Notes: generated from the sequence alone by a model not told the origin. A stretch of DNA of 64,000 bases from Enterobacter sp. Bisph1 (GCF_000814905.1 NZ_JXAG01000027.1:1-64000), one strand, 5' to 3'. Counted from the first letter of the stretch, positions 41,003 through 51,613 are shown. A program made the numbers and translations.

Positions 41003-41806
41003 TTACTTAGCCGGTTCCGCTGGCTGCGGTTGACCCTGTGCAGGTTCCGCTTTCTGCGGCTGGCTTTGCGCGGGATCTGTTTTCTGCGTCTGGCTCTGAG
41101 TAGGTTCCATCTGGAACACCACATCTACCTGATCATCAAACTGAATTGTCGGTTGCTCGTAGGTTTCCTGTGCGGAAGCTGCCTCAGGCGCATCGGCTTT
41201 CATCATGCGTACCATCGGGCTCGGCTGATAGTTGGAAACATGATAGCGCACGCTGTAGATCGGGCCGAGTTTGGCATTAAAGCCCGCCGCCAGCTGCTGT
41301 GCCTGGTGCGTCGCGTTATCAATCGCCGCTTTACGCGCTTTATCTTTAAACGCGTCAGCTTGCGCAACGCCCAGCGAGACGGAACGGATTTCGTTCAGCC
41401 CGGCTTTTAACGCCCCATCAAGCAGCGAATTCAGCTTATCCAGCTCGCGCAGGGTCACTTCTACGGTGCGCACCGCACGGTAGCCTTTCAGAATGCTTTT
41501 ACCATTCTGATAGTCATAATCGGGCTGGGTGCGCAGGTTCGCAGAGTTAATATCCTTGCGGGCAATGCCGTTTTGCTCGAGGAAGCTCAGGTATTGCGCA
41601 ACGCGCTCATCGGCCTGTTTTTTGGCAGAGGCAGCGTCTTTAGCGGCGACATTCACCTCAATCGCCAGCGTGGCGATGTCCGGGGTCGCATCCACACTTG
41701 CCGTACCTGTGGTAACAATATGCGGACCATCCGGCAGTTCACTTGCCTGTACGGCCATCGCGCTAAAACCTACCGCTGCCGCCAGGGCCATCACTTTAAA
41801 TTTCAC
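41003..41806 (-). CDS. yggE: Periplasmic SIMPL-domain protein YggE, with repeat tail
   Basis: A 267-residue precursor with a signal peptide ending VQA at about residue 21 and a SIMPL domain (DUF541). E. coli YggE lowers oxidative stress when overproduced; its biochemical role is not known. This copy is about 20 residues longer than the E. coli protein because of a low-complexity C-terminal tail rich in Gln, Pro and Ala, made of three ten-residue repeats of the form EPAQSQPQKA, matched by 30-base repeats in the DNA. Convergent with argP. Confidence 0.92.
   Translation of the reverse strand: MKFKVMALAAAVGFSAMAVQASELPDGPHIVTTGTASVDATPDIATLAIEVNVAAKDAASAKKQADERVAQYLSFLEQNGIARKDINSANLRTQPDYDYQNGKSILKGYRAVRTVEVTLRELDKLNSLLDGALKAGLNEIRSVSLGVAQADAFKDKARKAAIDNATHQAQQLAAGFNAKLGPIYSVRYHVSNYQPSPMVRMMKADAPEAASAQETYEQPTIQFDDQVDVVFQMEPTQSQTQKTDPAQSQPQKAEPAQGQPQPAEPAK
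41013..41102. repeat. Three 30-base tandem repeats encoding the YggE tail
   Basis: Units at 41013-41042, 41043-41072 and 41073-41102 each begin GGTTCCG or a close variant and share CTGCG and TGGCT blocks at the same offset. They keep the yggE frame (30 is divisible by 3), so copy number could vary between strains without breaking the gene. Confidence 0.75.
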
Positions 41807-41903
41807 GGTTGCTCCTCCATGGTGCTTTCATTACGCCCGGCTATACGGGACGCCTGCCAGCAAGCTTAGCGGCTCATAGCAACTTGTCCATCGGAGACTT
41901 ACC

Positions 41904-42539
41904 TTAAATAACTAACGCCTGCATATGATTTACCCCTTCACGCGCCAGCTGCAAGGCGATAAACCACATCACCAAACCAACCAGCGCATTAATGACCCGC
42001 TGGGCTTTCGCCGTGCGCAAACGGGGAGCAAGCCATGCGGCAAGTAACGCCAGCGTGAAAAACCATACAAAGGAAGCACTCACCGTACCCAGCGCGAACC
42101 AGCGCTTTGGCTCGCTAGCCAGTTGGCCGCCGAGGCTGCCCAGCACCACAAAAGTATCGAGATAAACATGGGGATTGAGCCAGGTAACCGCCAACAGCGT
42201 GGCGATAATGCGCCCACGGCCCTGGCGCAGCGCGTCAGTCTCAGCCACATCAAGATTGCGGCTAAAGGCGGTTTTCAGCGCGCCAAAGCCGTACCACAGC
42301 AGAAAAGCGACGCCGCCCCATGTCACCAGCGCCAGCAGCCAGGGCGACTGCATCAACAGTGCGCTACCGCCGAACACGCCAGCACAAATCAGGATAACGT
42401 CGCTGAGAGTACAGAGCAGCGCGGTCATCAGGTGGTATTGGCGACGAATACCCTGATTCATCACGAACGCATTTTGCGGTCCGAGAGGAAGAATTAAGGC
42501 GGCACCAAGCATAAGGCCTTGAAAGTAATAAGATAGCAC
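41904..42539 (-). CDS. argO: Arginine exporter ArgO
   Basis: A 211-residue inner-membrane exporter of the LysE family with six predicted helices; it exports arginine and its toxic analogue canavanine. The N-terminal [23 protein letters not shown] is the LysE signature and [15 protein letters not shown] the central conserved loop. In E. coli it is switched on by ArgP, encoded here at 40068. Same length as the E. coli protein. Confidence 0.97.
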   Translation of the reverse strand: MLSYYFQGLMLGAALILPLGPQNAFVMNQGIRRQYHLMTALLCTLSDVILICAGVFGGSALLMQSPWLLALVTWGGVAFLLWYGFGALKTAFSRNLDVAETDALRQGRGRIIATLLAVTWLNPHVYLDTFVVLGSLGGQLASEPKRWFALGTVSASFVWFFTLALLAAWLAPRLRTAKAQRVINALVGLVMWFIALQLAREGVNHMQALVI

Positions 42540-42637
42540 GTCGTTATTCCATCAATATAATTACAAAAATGGACTATAGCGCGGGATTATTATTAGATGA
42601 AATGGAAAAAACTAATCGTTAATTAGAGTAGCTAATA

Positions 42638-42662
42638 GCCACCTCGTTGCGAGGTGGCTTTT
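42638..42662 (+). terminator. Hairpin between mscS and argO
   Basis: Perfect nine-base stem GCCACCTCG/CGAGGTGGC with a three-base loop, then TTTT on the + strand. It lies 23 bases beyond the mscS stop. The T tract favours + strand reading although mscS is on the - strand, so its action on mscS is uncertain. Confidence 0.55.
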
Positions 42663-42684
42663 AGAAACCGAAGCATGGTATGGC

Positions 42685-43545
42685 TTACCGATCGGCAGGC
42701 TCTTTCACCCGTTTGAAGTTGACGTCCATTTGCGGGAACGGGAAGCTAATACCGTTCTCATCAAATCGGCGTTTAATCAGCTCCAGCACATCCCAGTACA
42801 CATTCTGCAGATCGCTGCTTTTACTCCAGACGCGCACGACAAAATTGATCGACGACGGCCCTAACTCATGCAGACGCACCGTCAGTTCACGATCTTTAAT
42901 AATGCGTTCATCCGCCTCGATAATCTCCGTCAGAATGCGTTTTACCAGGTCGATATCGGAATCGTACGCCACGCCAATCAGGAACTCGTTGCGGCGCACC
43001 GGTTCGCGGGAGAAGTTAACGATATTGCCGGCGATGATTTTGCCGTTCGGGATAACTACAATGCGTCCATCCACGGTGCGCAGAGTGGTGGAGAAAATCT
43101 GCACCTGCAGCACCGTACCTGCGACGCCGCCCAAATCAACGTATTCACCAGAGCGGAACGGACGAAACGTTACCAGCAGTACGCCTGCCGCGAGGTTCGA
43201 GAGCGAGCCCTGCAGCGCCAGACCGATGGCCAGACCGGCGGCACCGAGAACGGCGATCACCGAGGCGGTTTGCACACCCACGCGCCCCAACGCCGCAATC
43301 AGGGTAAAGGCGATAATAGCGTAGCGCACCAGCGCCGAGAGAAAGTCTGCGACGGTAGCGTCAATATGTCGCGCCAGCATCAGGCGATTAACGCCATTCG
43401 AGACAACCCGCGCCACAATCATCCCGATAATAATAATGGCGATGGCTGCCACGATATTAACGGCATAGCTCAACAGCAGCGCCTCGTTGTTCACCAGCCA
43501 CGAGCCTGCATTATTGATGCTGTCGACAACGTTAAGATCTTCCAT
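42685..43545 (-). CDS. mscS: Small-conductance mechanosensitive channel MscS
   Basis: A 286-residue inner-membrane channel that opens under tension to release solutes on hypo-osmotic shock. Three N-terminal helices end in the glycine- and alanine-rich pore helix ([21 protein letters not shown], near residues 101-121), followed by the cytoplasmic beta and alpha-beta domains. Length equals E. coli MscS. It is downstream of fbaA in the same direction, with 189 bases and the fbaA terminator between. Confidence 0.97.
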   Translation of the reverse strand: MEDLNVVDSINNAGSWLVNNEALLLSYAVNIVAAIAIIIIGMIVARVVSNGVNRLMLARHIDATVADFLSALVRYAIIAFTLIAALGRVGVQTASVIAVLGAAGLAIGLALQGSLSNLAAGVLLVTFRPFRSGEYVDLGGVAGTVLQVQIFSTTLRTVDGRIVVIPNGKIIAGNIVNFSREPVRRNEFLIGVAYDSDIDLVKRILTEIIEADERIIKDRELTVRLHELGPSSINFVVRVWSKSSDLQNVYWDVLELIKRRFDENGISFPFPQMDVNFKRVKEPADR

Positions 43546-43689
43546 TCATGCTTCCTTATGTTGTTGCAAAACGGGGAAACGTCCCCCATTCCAGCAGGGA
43601 GAGATCCCTAAGGGTAAACAAAAAGCCGTCATTAAGCCAAATTGTTCACCGGTTCCGTTAGTAGACAGCCTTTTGAAAAGGCAATAAAA

Positions 43690-43712
43690 AAGGCCCGCAT
43701 TTTGCGGGCCTT
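43690..43712 (-). terminator. Intrinsic terminator of fbaA
   Basis: Ten-base inverted repeat AAGGCCCGCA/TGCGGGCCTT with a three-base loop, followed on the - strand by TTTTTATTGC. It lies 22 bases after the fbaA stop and ends the epd-pgk-fbaA transcript. Confidence 0.9.
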
Positions 43713-43734
43713 TTCAGACAAAAGCATAAAAAAA

Positions 43735-44814
43735 TTACAGAACGTCGACCGCGTTCAGCTCTTTAAATGCCTGCTCCAGACGAGTCACCATGCTGGTCTG
43801 CGCGGCGCGCAGCCAGACACGCGGATCGTAGTATTTTTTGTTCGGCTGATCGGCGCCTTTCGGGTTACCCAGCTGGCCCTGCAGATAGCCTTCGTTTTCC
43901 TGATAGTACTTCAGGATACCTTCCCAGGTTGCCCATTGGGTGTCGGTATCGATGTTCATTTTGATTACGCCGTAGCTGACGGAATCTTTGATTTCCTGCG
44001 CGGTAGAACCGGAACCGCCGTGGAAGACGAAGTTCAGGCTGTTGTGCGGCAGGTTATGTTTTTTGCAAACATATTCCTGAGAATCGCGCAGAATAGTCGG
44101 GGTCAGCTTCACGTTGCCCGGTTTGTACACGCCGTGCACGTTACCGAAAGAGGCGGCAATGGTGAAACGCGGGCTGATTTTGCTCAGCTCGGTGTAAGCG
44201 TAATCAACGTCTTCCGGCTGGGTGTAGAGAGCGGATGCGTCCATATGGCTGTTGTCGACGCCATCTTCTTCACCACCGGTGCAGCCCAGTTCGATTTCCA
44301 GGGTCATGCCTATTTTGGCCATACGCGCCAGATATTTAGAGCTGATGGCGATGTTCTCTTCCAGAGACTCTTCAGACAGGTCGATCATGTGAGAAGAGAA
44401 CAGCGGTTTACCGGTAGCGGCGAAATGTTTTTCACCAGCGTCCAGCAGGCCATCGATCCACGGCAGCAGTTTTTTCGCGCAGTGGTCGGTATGCAGAATA
44501 ACCGGCACGCCGTAATGTTCTGCCATCTGGTGTACGTGATGGGCACCAGAGATTGCGCCAAGGATTGCCGCGCCCTGAGGAACGTCGGTTTTCACGCCTT
44601 TACCCGCGATGAATGCTGCGCCGCCGTTAGAGAACTGAACGATAACAGGCGCTTTAACTTTCGCTGCAGCTTCCAGAACGGCGTTGATGGAATCAGTACC
44701 CACGCAGTTAACCGCTGGCAGAGCGAAGTTGTTTTCTTTAGCTACCTGGAACACTTTCTGAACGTCATCACCAGTGATCACGCCAGGTTTTACGAAATCA
44801 AAAATTTTAGACAT
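43735..44814 (-). CDS. fbaA: Fructose-bisphosphate aldolase, class II
   Basis: A 359-residue zinc-dependent aldolase of glycolysis and gluconeogenesis. Zinc ligands are in VILHTDHCAKK (catalytic Asp and His), ELGCTGGEEDGVD and the C-terminal VFHGGSGS segment. Same length as E. coli FbaA. Last gene of the epd-pgk-fbaA cluster, 141 bases after pgk. Confidence 0.98.
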   Translation of the reverse strand: MSKIFDFVKPGVITGDDVQKVFQVAKENNFALPAVNCVGTDSINAVLEAAAKVKAPVIVQFSNGGAAFIAGKGVKTDVPQGAAILGAISGAHHVHQMAEHYGVPVILHTDHCAKKLLPWIDGLLDAGEKHFAATGKPLFSSHMIDLSEESLEENIAISSKYLARMAKIGMTLEIELGCTGGEEDGVDNSHMDASALYTQPEDVDYAYTELSKISPRFTIAASFGNVHGVYKPGNVKLTPTILRDSQEYVCKKHNLPHNSLNFVFHGGSGSTAQEIKDSVSYGVIKMNIDTDTQWATWEGILKYYQENEGYLQGQLGNPKGADQPNKKYYDPRVWLRAAQTSMVTRLEQAFKELNAVDVL

Positions 44815-44955
44815 GTTACGTAGTCCTGTATCTTCGGCCGTTTATGCTCATCCTGATTCGCCTTGCCGGTGCGTTGAGCCTGGGCAACGCGAATTATTCA
44901 GAGCAACAATAAAATCGTTTTGAAAAACAGGCGGGATTTTCCCGCCTGAACAAAC

Positions 44956-46119
44956 TTACTTCTTCGCGCGCTCTTCGAGCATAGCGACTGCCGGCAGTAC
45001 TTTGCCTTCCACGAATTCGAGGAACGCGCCGCCGCCAGTGGAGATGTAAGAGATCTTGTCGGAGATACCAAACAGGTCAATCGCCGCCAGAGTGTCACCG
45101 CCGCCTGCGATGGAGAACGCGTCGCTGTCTGCAATCGCGTTAGCCACAATTTCGGTACCTTTACGGAAGTTCGGGAATTCGAACACGCCAACCGGACCGT
45201 TCCACAGAATAGTTTTGGCGTTTTTCAGGATTTCAGCCAGTTTTTGTGCAGACGCGTCGCCCAGATCCAGAATTTGCTCATCATCTTTGATGTCAGAGAC
45301 GGATTTCAAGGTTGCCGGTGCAGTTTCGGAGAATTCGGTCGCAACGCGAACGTCCGTCGGGACCGGAATATCACAGGTGCTCAGCAGGCGTTTGGCTTCA
45401 TCAACCAGATCCGCTTCGTACAGAGATTTACCCACGTTATGGCCCTGGGCCGCAACGAAGGTATTCGCGATACCGCCGCCAACGATCAGCTGGTCAGCAA
45501 TTTTGGACAGAGAGTCCAGAACGGTCAGTTTGGTAGAAACTTTAGAACCACCAACGATAGCCACCATCGGGCGAGCCGGCTCTTTCAGTGCTTTACCCAG
45601 CGCGTCCAGCTCTTCAGCCAGCAGCGGACCTGCGCAAGCAACATCGGCAAATTTACCAATACCGTGGGTAGAAGCCTGAGCGCGGTGTGCGGTACCGAAG
45701 GCATCCATAACAAACACGTCGCACAGCGCAGCGTATTTTTTAGACAGCGCTTCGTCGTCTTTCTTCTCGCCTTTGTTAAAGCGGACGTTTTCCAGAACCA
45801 CCAGTTCACCCGCAGCAACTTCTACGCCGTCGAGGTAATCTTTTACCAGGCGAACCGGGTTGGAAAGCTTGTCTTTCAGATAGTTAACAACCGGCAGCAG
45901 AGAGAATTCTTCATTGTACTCGCCTTCGGTCGGACGACCCAGGTGGGAAGTCACCATCACTTTCGCACCCTGCTTCAGCGCCAGTTCGATGGTCGGCAGA
46001 GAAGCACGAATACGCGCGTCGCTGGTCACTTTGCCATCTTTAACCGGCACGTTCAGATCAGCACGGATGAAAACGCGTTTACCAGCCAGATCCAGATCGG
46101 TCATCTTAATTACAGACAT
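44956..46119 (-). CDS. pgk: Phosphoglycerate kinase
   Basis: A 387-residue monomeric kinase that makes ATP from 1,3-bisphosphoglycerate. The N-terminal substrate motif [12 protein letters not shown], the basic patch HLGRPTEG and the nucleotide-site GGGDTLAAI with [15 protein letters not shown] are present. The ATG at 46119 gives [14 protein letters not shown]; an in-frame ATG at 46134 lies in the leader. It follows epd by 48 bases. Confidence 0.98.
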   Translation of the reverse strand: MSVIKMTDLDLAGKRVFIRADLNVPVKDGKVTSDARIRASLPTIELALKQGAKVMVTSHLGRPTEGEYNEEFSLLPVVNYLKDKLSNPVRLVKDYLDGVEVAAGELVVLENVRFNKGEKKDDEALSKKYAALCDVFVMDAFGTAHRAQASTHGIGKFADVACAGPLLAEELDALGKALKEPARPMVAIVGGSKVSTKLTVLDSLSKIADQLIVGGGIANTFVAAQGHNVGKSLYEADLVDEAKRLLSTCDIPVPTDVRVATEFSETAPATLKSVSDIKDDEQILDLGDASAQKLAEILKNAKTILWNGPVGVFEFPNFRKGTEIVANAIADSDAFSIAGGGDTLAAIDLFGISDKISYISTGGGAFLEFVEGKVLPAVAMLEERAKK

Positions 46120-46167
46120 GGTGAATCCTCTCAATGATTCTTAAAGTTTTGCGAGCGCAGTTGCGCT

Positions 46168-47187
46168 CTACCTGAAACCAATAGCCGCCATTGCTAACGT
46201 CGTGTCGAGCATCCGGTTAGCAAAGCCCCATTCGTTATCGCACCAGACCAGGGTTTTAATCAGGTGCGCACCGCTGACCCGCGTCTGCGTGCCATCAACA
46301 ATGGCGCTGTGCGGATCGTGGTTAAAATCGATAGAAACCAACGGTAATTCCGTATAGTCAACTATACCATGAAATGTCCCATGCGCTGCTTTTTGCAGCA
46401 ACGTATTGACTTCAATAGCTTTTACCGGTTTTTTTACCGTGACACTCAGATCGATAGCGGTGACATTAATCGTCGGTACGCGTACCGCTATCGCTTCAAA
46501 CCGGTCCTTGAACTGCGGGAAAATACGTGTGATGCCCGCCGCCAGTTTGGTATCCACCGGAATAATAGACTGGCTGGCCGCGCGTGTGCGCCGCAAATCG
46601 GGATGGTAGGCGTCGATCACTTGCTGGTCGTGCATCGCTGAGTGAATAGTCGTTACCGTTCCCGACTCAATGCCATAAGCATCGTCGAGCAGTTTTATCA
46701 CCGGAATAATACAATTTGTTGTACAGGAGGCGTTAGAGACCAGCAGATCGTCGCTACGCAGCGCATTTTGGTTTACGCCGTAAACAACGGTGGCATCAAG
46801 ATCGGCGCTGCCAGGGTGGGAAAAGAGCACTTTTTTCGCCCCCGCCGCCAGATGCGCTTCGCCATCTTCGCGGTTGCCGTACACGCCTGTGCAATCAAGC
46901 ACCACATCCACGCCCAGTTCCCGCCATGGCAGGCCGGCTATCTCGCGCTGATGCAGAATCCGAATCGTATCGTCGCCGACCCTCAGCTGTTCTGGCTCCT
47001 GGCGAACATCCCATGCGAAACGACCGTGGCTGGTATCATATTTCAACAAATGCGCCATGCCTGCGGCATCCGCCAGTTCGTTGATTGCCACCACGGTGAT
47101 TTCCGCCCGACGCCCGGATTCATATAAAGCCCGAACCACGTTGCGCCCGATGCGACCGAAACCATTAATCGATATGCGTACGGTCAT
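46168..47187 (-). CDS. epd: D-erythrose-4-phosphate dehydrogenase
   Basis: A 339-residue NAD enzyme related to GAPDH that makes 4-phosphoerythronate for pyridoxal phosphate synthesis. N-terminal [17 protein letters not shown] is the NAD-binding motif and [12 protein letters not shown] carries the catalytic cysteine. AGGAG just before the ATG at 47187 sets the start; the long in-frame extension to 47394 covers the promoter region and is not real. First gene of epd-pgk-fbaA, with Cra and CRP sites upstream. Confidence 0.97.
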   Translation of the reverse strand: MTVRISINGFGRIGRNVVRALYESGRRAEITVVAINELADAAGMAHLLKYDTSHGRFAWDVRQEPEQLRVGDDTIRILHQREIAGLPWRELGVDVVLDCTGVYGNREDGEAHLAAGAKKVLFSHPGSADLDATVVYGVNQNALRSDDLLVSNASCTTNCIIPVIKLLDDAYGIESGTVTTIHSAMHDQQVIDAYHPDLRRTRAASQSIIPVDTKLAAGITRIFPQFKDRFEAIAVRVPTINVTAIDLSVTVKKPVKAIEVNTLLQKAAHGTFHGIVDYTELPLVSIDFNHDPHSAIVDGTQTRVSGAHLIKTLVWCDNEWGFANRMLDTTLAMAAIGFR

Positions 47188-47307
47188 AACTCTCCTGCAA
47201 GGCCAGCCGTCCTGAAGTGGATGACAGAGTAATCCAGCCACCACCGAAGGGGAATCTTCGCTTGCCTTAACAACGTCTGTTTGGTTATTTGTCGAACATT
47301 TAATCGA

Positions 47308-47321
47308 CTGAAACGCTTCAG
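47308..47321 (-). promoter_or_regulatory. Cra (FruR) site upstream of epd
   Basis: CTGAAACGCTTCAG, a near-perfect palindrome matching the Cra pattern TGAA-CG-TTCA, lies 121 bases before the epd start. The E. coli epd-pgk-fbaA operon is known to be under Cra control. The site fits glycolytic regulation of this cluster. Confidence 0.65.
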
Positions 47322-47379
47322 CTAGAATAAGCGAAACATGGAATAAAAGGAATGCATGTCCAGACGGTTTGGCTATTAA

Positions 47380-47395
47380 TCTGATCTGAATCACA
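47380..47395 (-). promoter_or_regulatory. CRP site upstream of epd
   Basis: TCTGA-N6-TCACA, one mismatch from the CRP consensus TGTGA-N6-TCACA, lies about 193 bases before epd. CRP activates this operon in E. coli. The 344-base region 47188-47531 otherwise holds no gene I can support. Confidence 0.55.
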
Positions 47396-47531
47396 TTTCC
47401 ATTGGAATAATAACTGCGGCGAGAGGGTTCTTACGTGAGGTGAAAAAGTGAATAACGGGGAACAAACGCAACGAAGCATCCCTGCTGGCCCGGAGAGGGT
47501 TAATTCCGGCAAAATCCTGTGGAGAAGGTAA

Positions 47532-48281
47532 TTAAAACCAGCTATTTTCCGGCACCGACGGTTCGGTATGGTCGGGGCGCGGCATCGCAATCGGCAGTGT
47601 AGCAAGCTGTTTCGCCCACAGATCGGCTACCCATTTCACGCCTTTCGCAGTAAAACGCGCTTGAGACCAGCTACGTTGGTTTTCACCGACTCCGCCATGA
47701 ACGGTAAAGTAGCCCGCATCAATATGGTACTGCTGCGGCATCAGCGTACCGTCGACGCGCTGCATAATATTGCGCTCCAGCAAAAAGCTGCGAAACAGGG
47801 ACTCTTTCACGCGCAGCATCTTACACAGCTGACGAAAGCCAAGGGACTCTTCAACCCTGACATAGCGGTCAAAAAACTCCGCCTTTGGCACGGAGACGGC
47901 AAGCATCGCTTCCGCACGCTGGCGTTTCTCGTACTCTTCAGCCCACGCGCGTGCCGCCGCCGCAGGGTTAGTAAAATCGGGCAGGCCGATCTGCTTCTCT
48001 TTCTCCTGCCAGCGATCGAGCATTTCTGCAGTAAAGCCCGGGGAGAGGCGCGCAACCGTCAGCACCGAGTCACGTTTATTAAGCAAAAACTCCAGGCGCG
48101 TCTCACCTTCTCGCTCGTACATGTGCTCGTTCACCGGCTGGGAGAGACGCTGTGCGGTTTCCAGGCTTTTCACCATCCGCTTCACTTCGCCATGCGTCAC
48201 GCCCGTTAATTTTGCGATTTCCCGGCTGCTGATTGTCGCCAGAACATGCTGCGCACTGATATTTTCACCAGGGATTACCAT
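47532..48281 (-). CDS. Orphan phage-antirepressor-like protein (KilA-C domain)
   Basis: A 249-residue cytosolic protein with an N-terminal helix-turn-helix-like segment (SSREIAKLTGVTHGEVKRMV, residues 18-37), a Rha-like middle (RDSVLTVARL, FTAEMLDRWQ), a charged helix (about 108-130) and a C-terminal KilA-C/ANT region (KMLRVKESLFRSFLLERN, then WSQARFTAKGVKWVADL). Such proteins are phage regulators. No other phage gene is next to it, and it sits between epd and tktA, where E. coli has different accessory genes. It is either a remnant of a lost prophage or a domesticated regulator. Target unknown. Confidence 0.75.
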   Translation of the reverse strand: MVIPGENISAQHVLATISSREIAKLTGVTHGEVKRMVKSLETAQRLSQPVNEHMYEREGETRLEFLLNKRDSVLTVARLSPGFTAEMLDRWQEKEKQIGLPDFTNPAAAARAWAEEYEKRQRAEAMLAVSVPKAEFFDRYVRVEESLGFRQLCKMLRVKESLFRSFLLERNIMQRVDGTLMPQQYHIDAGYFTVHGGVGENQRSWSQARFTAKGVKWVADLWAKQLATLPIAMPRPDHTEPSVPENSWF

Positions 48282-48473
48282 AGGTTCACTCCTTACTCAC
48301 ATCACCTCGGATAATTTGTAGAATTATTATACAACACACTGTATGAATATCCAGTATATTTTTTACACGTAAATCAACGAGGTATTAGCAGCGCGATGAA
48401 CGGGGCGATAAAACGGCAGGAACAAAGCCAGAAAGGAGAAAGAAAGCATCGTAAATAAAAGAAGGCGCCGTGC

Positions 48474-48525
48474 TTATCGAGCCTGCGAATTGAATAAATT
48501 CGTAGCGTTGATAAGCAACGGCGCC
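48474..48525. repeat. Large compound hairpin between tktA and the antirepressor gene
   Basis: GGCGCCG and GCTTATC (48474-48488) pair with GATAAGC and CGGCGCC (48510-48525), and an inner GAATT/AATTC pair extends the structure. Together with a REP-like hairpin at 48550-48575 it occupies the 302-base gap 48282-48583, in which no gene is visible. Could be a stabilising or terminating structure at the 3' end of the tktA transcript. Confidence 0.5.
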
Positions 48526-48549
48526 AGCAGAAATAAGCGGGTTGTGGAT

Positions 48550-48575
48550 GCCCGGCAAGCGTTGCGCCGCCGGGC
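48550..48575 (-). terminator. REP-like hairpin directly after tktA
   Basis: Seven-base stem GCCCGGC/GCCGGGC with a 12-base loop begins 9 bases past the tktA stop. On the - strand no T tract follows, so it looks more like a REP unit than a standard intrinsic terminator. Confidence 0.45.
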
Positions 48576-48583
48576 AAAACCGA

Positions 48584-50575
48584 TTACAGCAGCGCTTTCG
48601 CTTTGGCGATAACGTTGTCGACGGTGAAACCAAACTCTTCGAACAGCAGTTCCGCCGGTGCGGATTCTCCGAAGGTGGTCATGCCGATAATGGCACCATT
48701 CAGACCAACGTATTTGTACCAGAAATCAGCAATACCGGCTTCAATCGCCACGCGCGCGGTAACGGCTTTCGGCAGTACAGACTCACGGTAAGCCGCATCC
48801 TGTTTATCGAACGCGTCGGTAGACGGCATGGAAACCACGCGCGCTTTCACGCCTTCGGCAGAGAGTTTTTCCCACGCCGATACCGCCAGTTCCACTTCTG
48901 AACCGGTCGCGATCAGGATCAGCTGCGGCTGACCGGCGCAATCTTTCAGCACGTAGCCACCGCGAGCGATGTCCGCCAGCTGCTGCGCGGTACGTTCCTG
49001 CTGCGCCAGGTTCTGGCGAGAGAGGATCAGCGCCGTCGGGCCGTCTTTACGCTCAACGCCATATTTCCACGCCACGGCGGATTCCACCTGGTCACACGGA
49101 CGCCAGGTGCTGACGTTCGGCGTCAGACGCAGAGAAGCCACCTGCTCTACCGGCTGGTGCGTCGGGCCATCTTCACCCAGGCCAATGGAGTCGTGAGTGT
49201 AAACCAGTACCTGACGCTGTTTCATCAGCGCGGCCATACGCACCGCGTTACGAGCATATTCGACAAACATCAGGAAAGTGGAGGTATACGGCAGGAAACC
49301 GCCGTGCAGGGTGATGCCGTTAGCAATCGCGGTCATACCGAACTCGCGAACGCCGTAGTGAATGTAGTTACCGGCAGTATCTTCATTAATTGCTTTCGAA
49401 CCCGACCACAGCGTCAAGTTAGAAGGTGCCAGGTCAGCGGAGCCACCGAGGAACTCAGGCAGCAGCGGGCCGAAGGCCTCAATGGCATTCTGCGACGCTT
49501 TGCGGCTGGCGATTTTAGCAGGATTTGCCTGCAGTTTTTCAACAAACGCCTGCGCTTTTGCATCGAAATCAGACGGCAGATCGCCGCTCATACGGCGGGT
49601 AAATTCAGCCGCTTCCTGCGGGAAAGCTTTGGCGTAGGCGGCGAACTTCTCGTTCCACGCGCTTTCTTTGGCGAGGCCGACTTCTTTCGCATCCCACTGG
49701 GCGTAAATTTCAGACGGGATTTCAAATGCCGGGTATTTCCAGCCCAGCGCTTCGCGGGTCAGCGCGATTTCCGCATCGCCCAGCGGCGCGCCGTGGGAAT
49801 CGTGCGTACCGGCTTTGTTCGGTGAACCGAAACCGATAATGGTTTTGCACAGCAGCAGAGACGGTTTGTCCGTTACGCTGCGCGCTTCTTCAACGGCGCG
49901 TTTGATGGAATCTGCATCATGACCGTCAACGCCGCGCACTACGTGCCAGCCGTAAGCTTCAAAGCGTTTGGCGGTATCGTCAGTGAACCAGCCTTCGACG
50001 TGCCCATCAATGGAGATGCCGTTATCGTCATAGAAAGCGACCAGTTTACCCAGCTTCAGGGTACCGGCGAGGGAGCAGGCTTCGTGAGAAATGCCTTCCA
50101 TCATGCAGCCGTCACCCATAAAGGCGTAGGTGAAGTGATCTACGATGTCGTGACCCGGGCGGTTAAACTGCGCAGCAAGCGTTTTCTCTGCAATCGCCAT
50201 ACCCACGGCGTTAGCAATGCCCTGGCCCAGCGGGCCGGTAGTGGTTTCAACACCGGCGGTGTAACCCACTTCCGGGTGCCCCGGGGTTTTTGAGTGCAGC
50301 TGACGGAAGTTCTGCAGTTCGGTGATCGGCAGATCGTAGCCGGTGAGGTGCAGCAGGCTATAGATAAGCATGGAGCCGTGGCCATTTGACAGCACAAAGC
50401 GGTCGCGGTCAGCCCAGGCCGGATTTGTCGGGTTATGGTTCAGAAAATCACGCCACAAGACTTCGGCGATATCGGCCATCCCCATCGGGGCTCCCGGGTG
50501 ACCGGATTTGGCTTTCTGTACCGCGTCCATGCTCAGCGCACGAATAGCATTAGCAAGCTCTTTACGTGAGGACAT
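48584..50575 (-). CDS. tktA: Transketolase A
   Basis: A 663-residue thiamine-diphosphate enzyme that moves two-carbon units in the non-oxidative pentose phosphate pathway. The ThDP/Mg site is seen in [18 protein letters not shown], and [15 protein letters not shown] with [19 protein letters not shown] form the pyrimidine domain. Same length as E. coli TktA. Single gene, divergent from loiP; the 279-base gap between them has no site I can name. Confidence 0.98.
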   Translation of the reverse strand: MSSRKELANAIRALSMDAVQKAKSGHPGAPMGMADIAEVLWRDFLNHNPTNPAWADRDRFVLSNGHGSMLIYSLLHLTGYDLPITELQNFRQLHSKTPGHPEVGYTAGVETTTGPLGQGIANAVGMAIAEKTLAAQFNRPGHDIVDHFTYAFMGDGCMMEGISHEACSLAGTLKLGKLVAFYDDNGISIDGHVEGWFTDDTAKRFEAYGWHVVRGVDGHDADSIKRAVEEARSVTDKPSLLLCKTIIGFGSPNKAGTHDSHGAPLGDAEIALTREALGWKYPAFEIPSEIYAQWDAKEVGLAKESAWNEKFAAYAKAFPQEAAEFTRRMSGDLPSDFDAKAQAFVEKLQANPAKIASRKASQNAIEAFGPLLPEFLGGSADLAPSNLTLWSGSKAINEDTAGNYIHYGVREFGMTAIANGITLHGGFLPYTSTFLMFVEYARNAVRMAALMKQRQVLVYTHDSIGLGEDGPTHQPVEQVASLRLTPNVSTWRPCDQVESAVAWKYGVERKDGPTALILSRQNLAQQERTAQQLADIARGGYVLKDCAGQPQLILIATGSEVELAVSAWEKLSAEGVKARVVSMPSTDAFDKQDAAYRESVLPKAVTARVAIEAGIADFWYKYVGLNGAIIGMTTFGESAPAELLFEEFGFTVDNVIAKAKALL

Positions 50576-50854
50576 TTTGACTCCAGATCGGACTGTTAGG
50601 GCTGTACCCGTAACGACTTGACGACAGCGCGTTTTGGGCTACGCCGGAAAAAAGTGCCAACAATGTAACCCAAGCGGCAAGTCATGTACATGGAGCATCC
50701 TTTTGCCTATTCAGAAATCTCTGGAAGCTGTTCGCATGTTGCGCAATCTCCTCGCCCGTCCGCCATTCTGTTCCTTATACTGAGGTTTACCACCGGTTCG
50801 CCAGAGCCGGTGAAGTCTACAGAATCACGTGCTAATCATTGCGGAAGAGAATAA

Positions 50855-51613
50855 ATGAAAATTCGCCCAGCCTTGCTTGCCCTGGGAATGACCACCCTGC
50901 TTGCCGGGTGTCAGAACATGGATTCCAACGGTTTTCTCAGCTCGGGCGCGGAAGCGTTCCAGGCTTATACCCTAAGCGATGCGCAGGTTAAAGCGCTGAG
51001 TGATGACGCCTGTAAACAGATGGACAGTAAAGCGACCATCGCCCCGGCGAGCAGCGAATACAGCCAGCGCCTGGGTAAAATCGCCGCCGCCCTGGGCGAC
51101 AATATCAATGGCCAGCCGGTGAACTACAAAGTCTATGTGGCGAAAGACGTGAACGCCTTCGCCATGGCTAACGGCTGTATCCGCGTCTACAGCGCGTTAA
51201 TGGATATGATGACCGACAACGAAGTCGAAGCGGTGATTGGCCATGAAATGGGCCACGTCGCGCTGGGTCATGTGAAGAAAGGGATGCAGGTCGCCCTGGG
51301 CACTAACGCGGTACGCGCAGCGGCGGCGTCCGCGGGCGGAATTGTCGGCAGCCTGTCGCAGTCGCAGCTTGGCGCGCTGGGCGAGAAACTGGTCAATTCC
51401 CAGTTCTCCCAACGCCAGGAAGCCGAAGCGGATGACTACTCTTACGATCTGTTGCGTAAACGCGGCATCAGCCCGGCAGGCCTTGCGACCAGCTTCGAGA
51501 AACTGGCAAAAATGGAAGAGGGTCGACAGAGCACCATGTTTGACGATCACCCGGCCTCAGCTGAACGTGCGCAGCATATTCGCGATCGCATGGCGGCAGA
51601 CGGCATCAAATAA
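50855..51613 (+). CDS. loiP: Metalloprotease LoiP (YggG), outer-membrane lipoprotein
   Basis: A 252-residue M48-family lipoprotein. The lipobox TLLAGC places the lipid cysteine at residue 19; the zinc motif HEMGH (VIGHEMGHVALGH) is near residue 129, and the third ligand glutamate is in RQEAEADDYSYDLL. In E. coli LoiP works with BepA-type quality control and is induced under low osmolarity. It has its own terminator. Confidence 0.94.
   Translation: MKIRPALLALGMTTLLAGCQNMDSNGFLSSGAEAFQAYTLSDAQVKALSDDACKQMDSKATIAPASSEYSQRLGKIAAALGDNINGQPVNYKVYVAKDVNAFAMANGCIRVYSALMDMMTDNEVEAVIGHEMGHVALGHVKKGMQVALGTNAVRAAAASAGGIVGSLSQSQLGALGEKLVNSQFSQRQEAEADDYSYDLLRKRGISPAGLATSFEKLAKMEEGRQSTMFDDHPASAERAQHIRDRMAADGIK

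Noticed and set aside
43642..44823. Open frame of 393 codons opposite fbaA
   Set aside because: Antisense shadow of a highly expressed, strongly codon-biased gene, which often leaves the opposite frame open.
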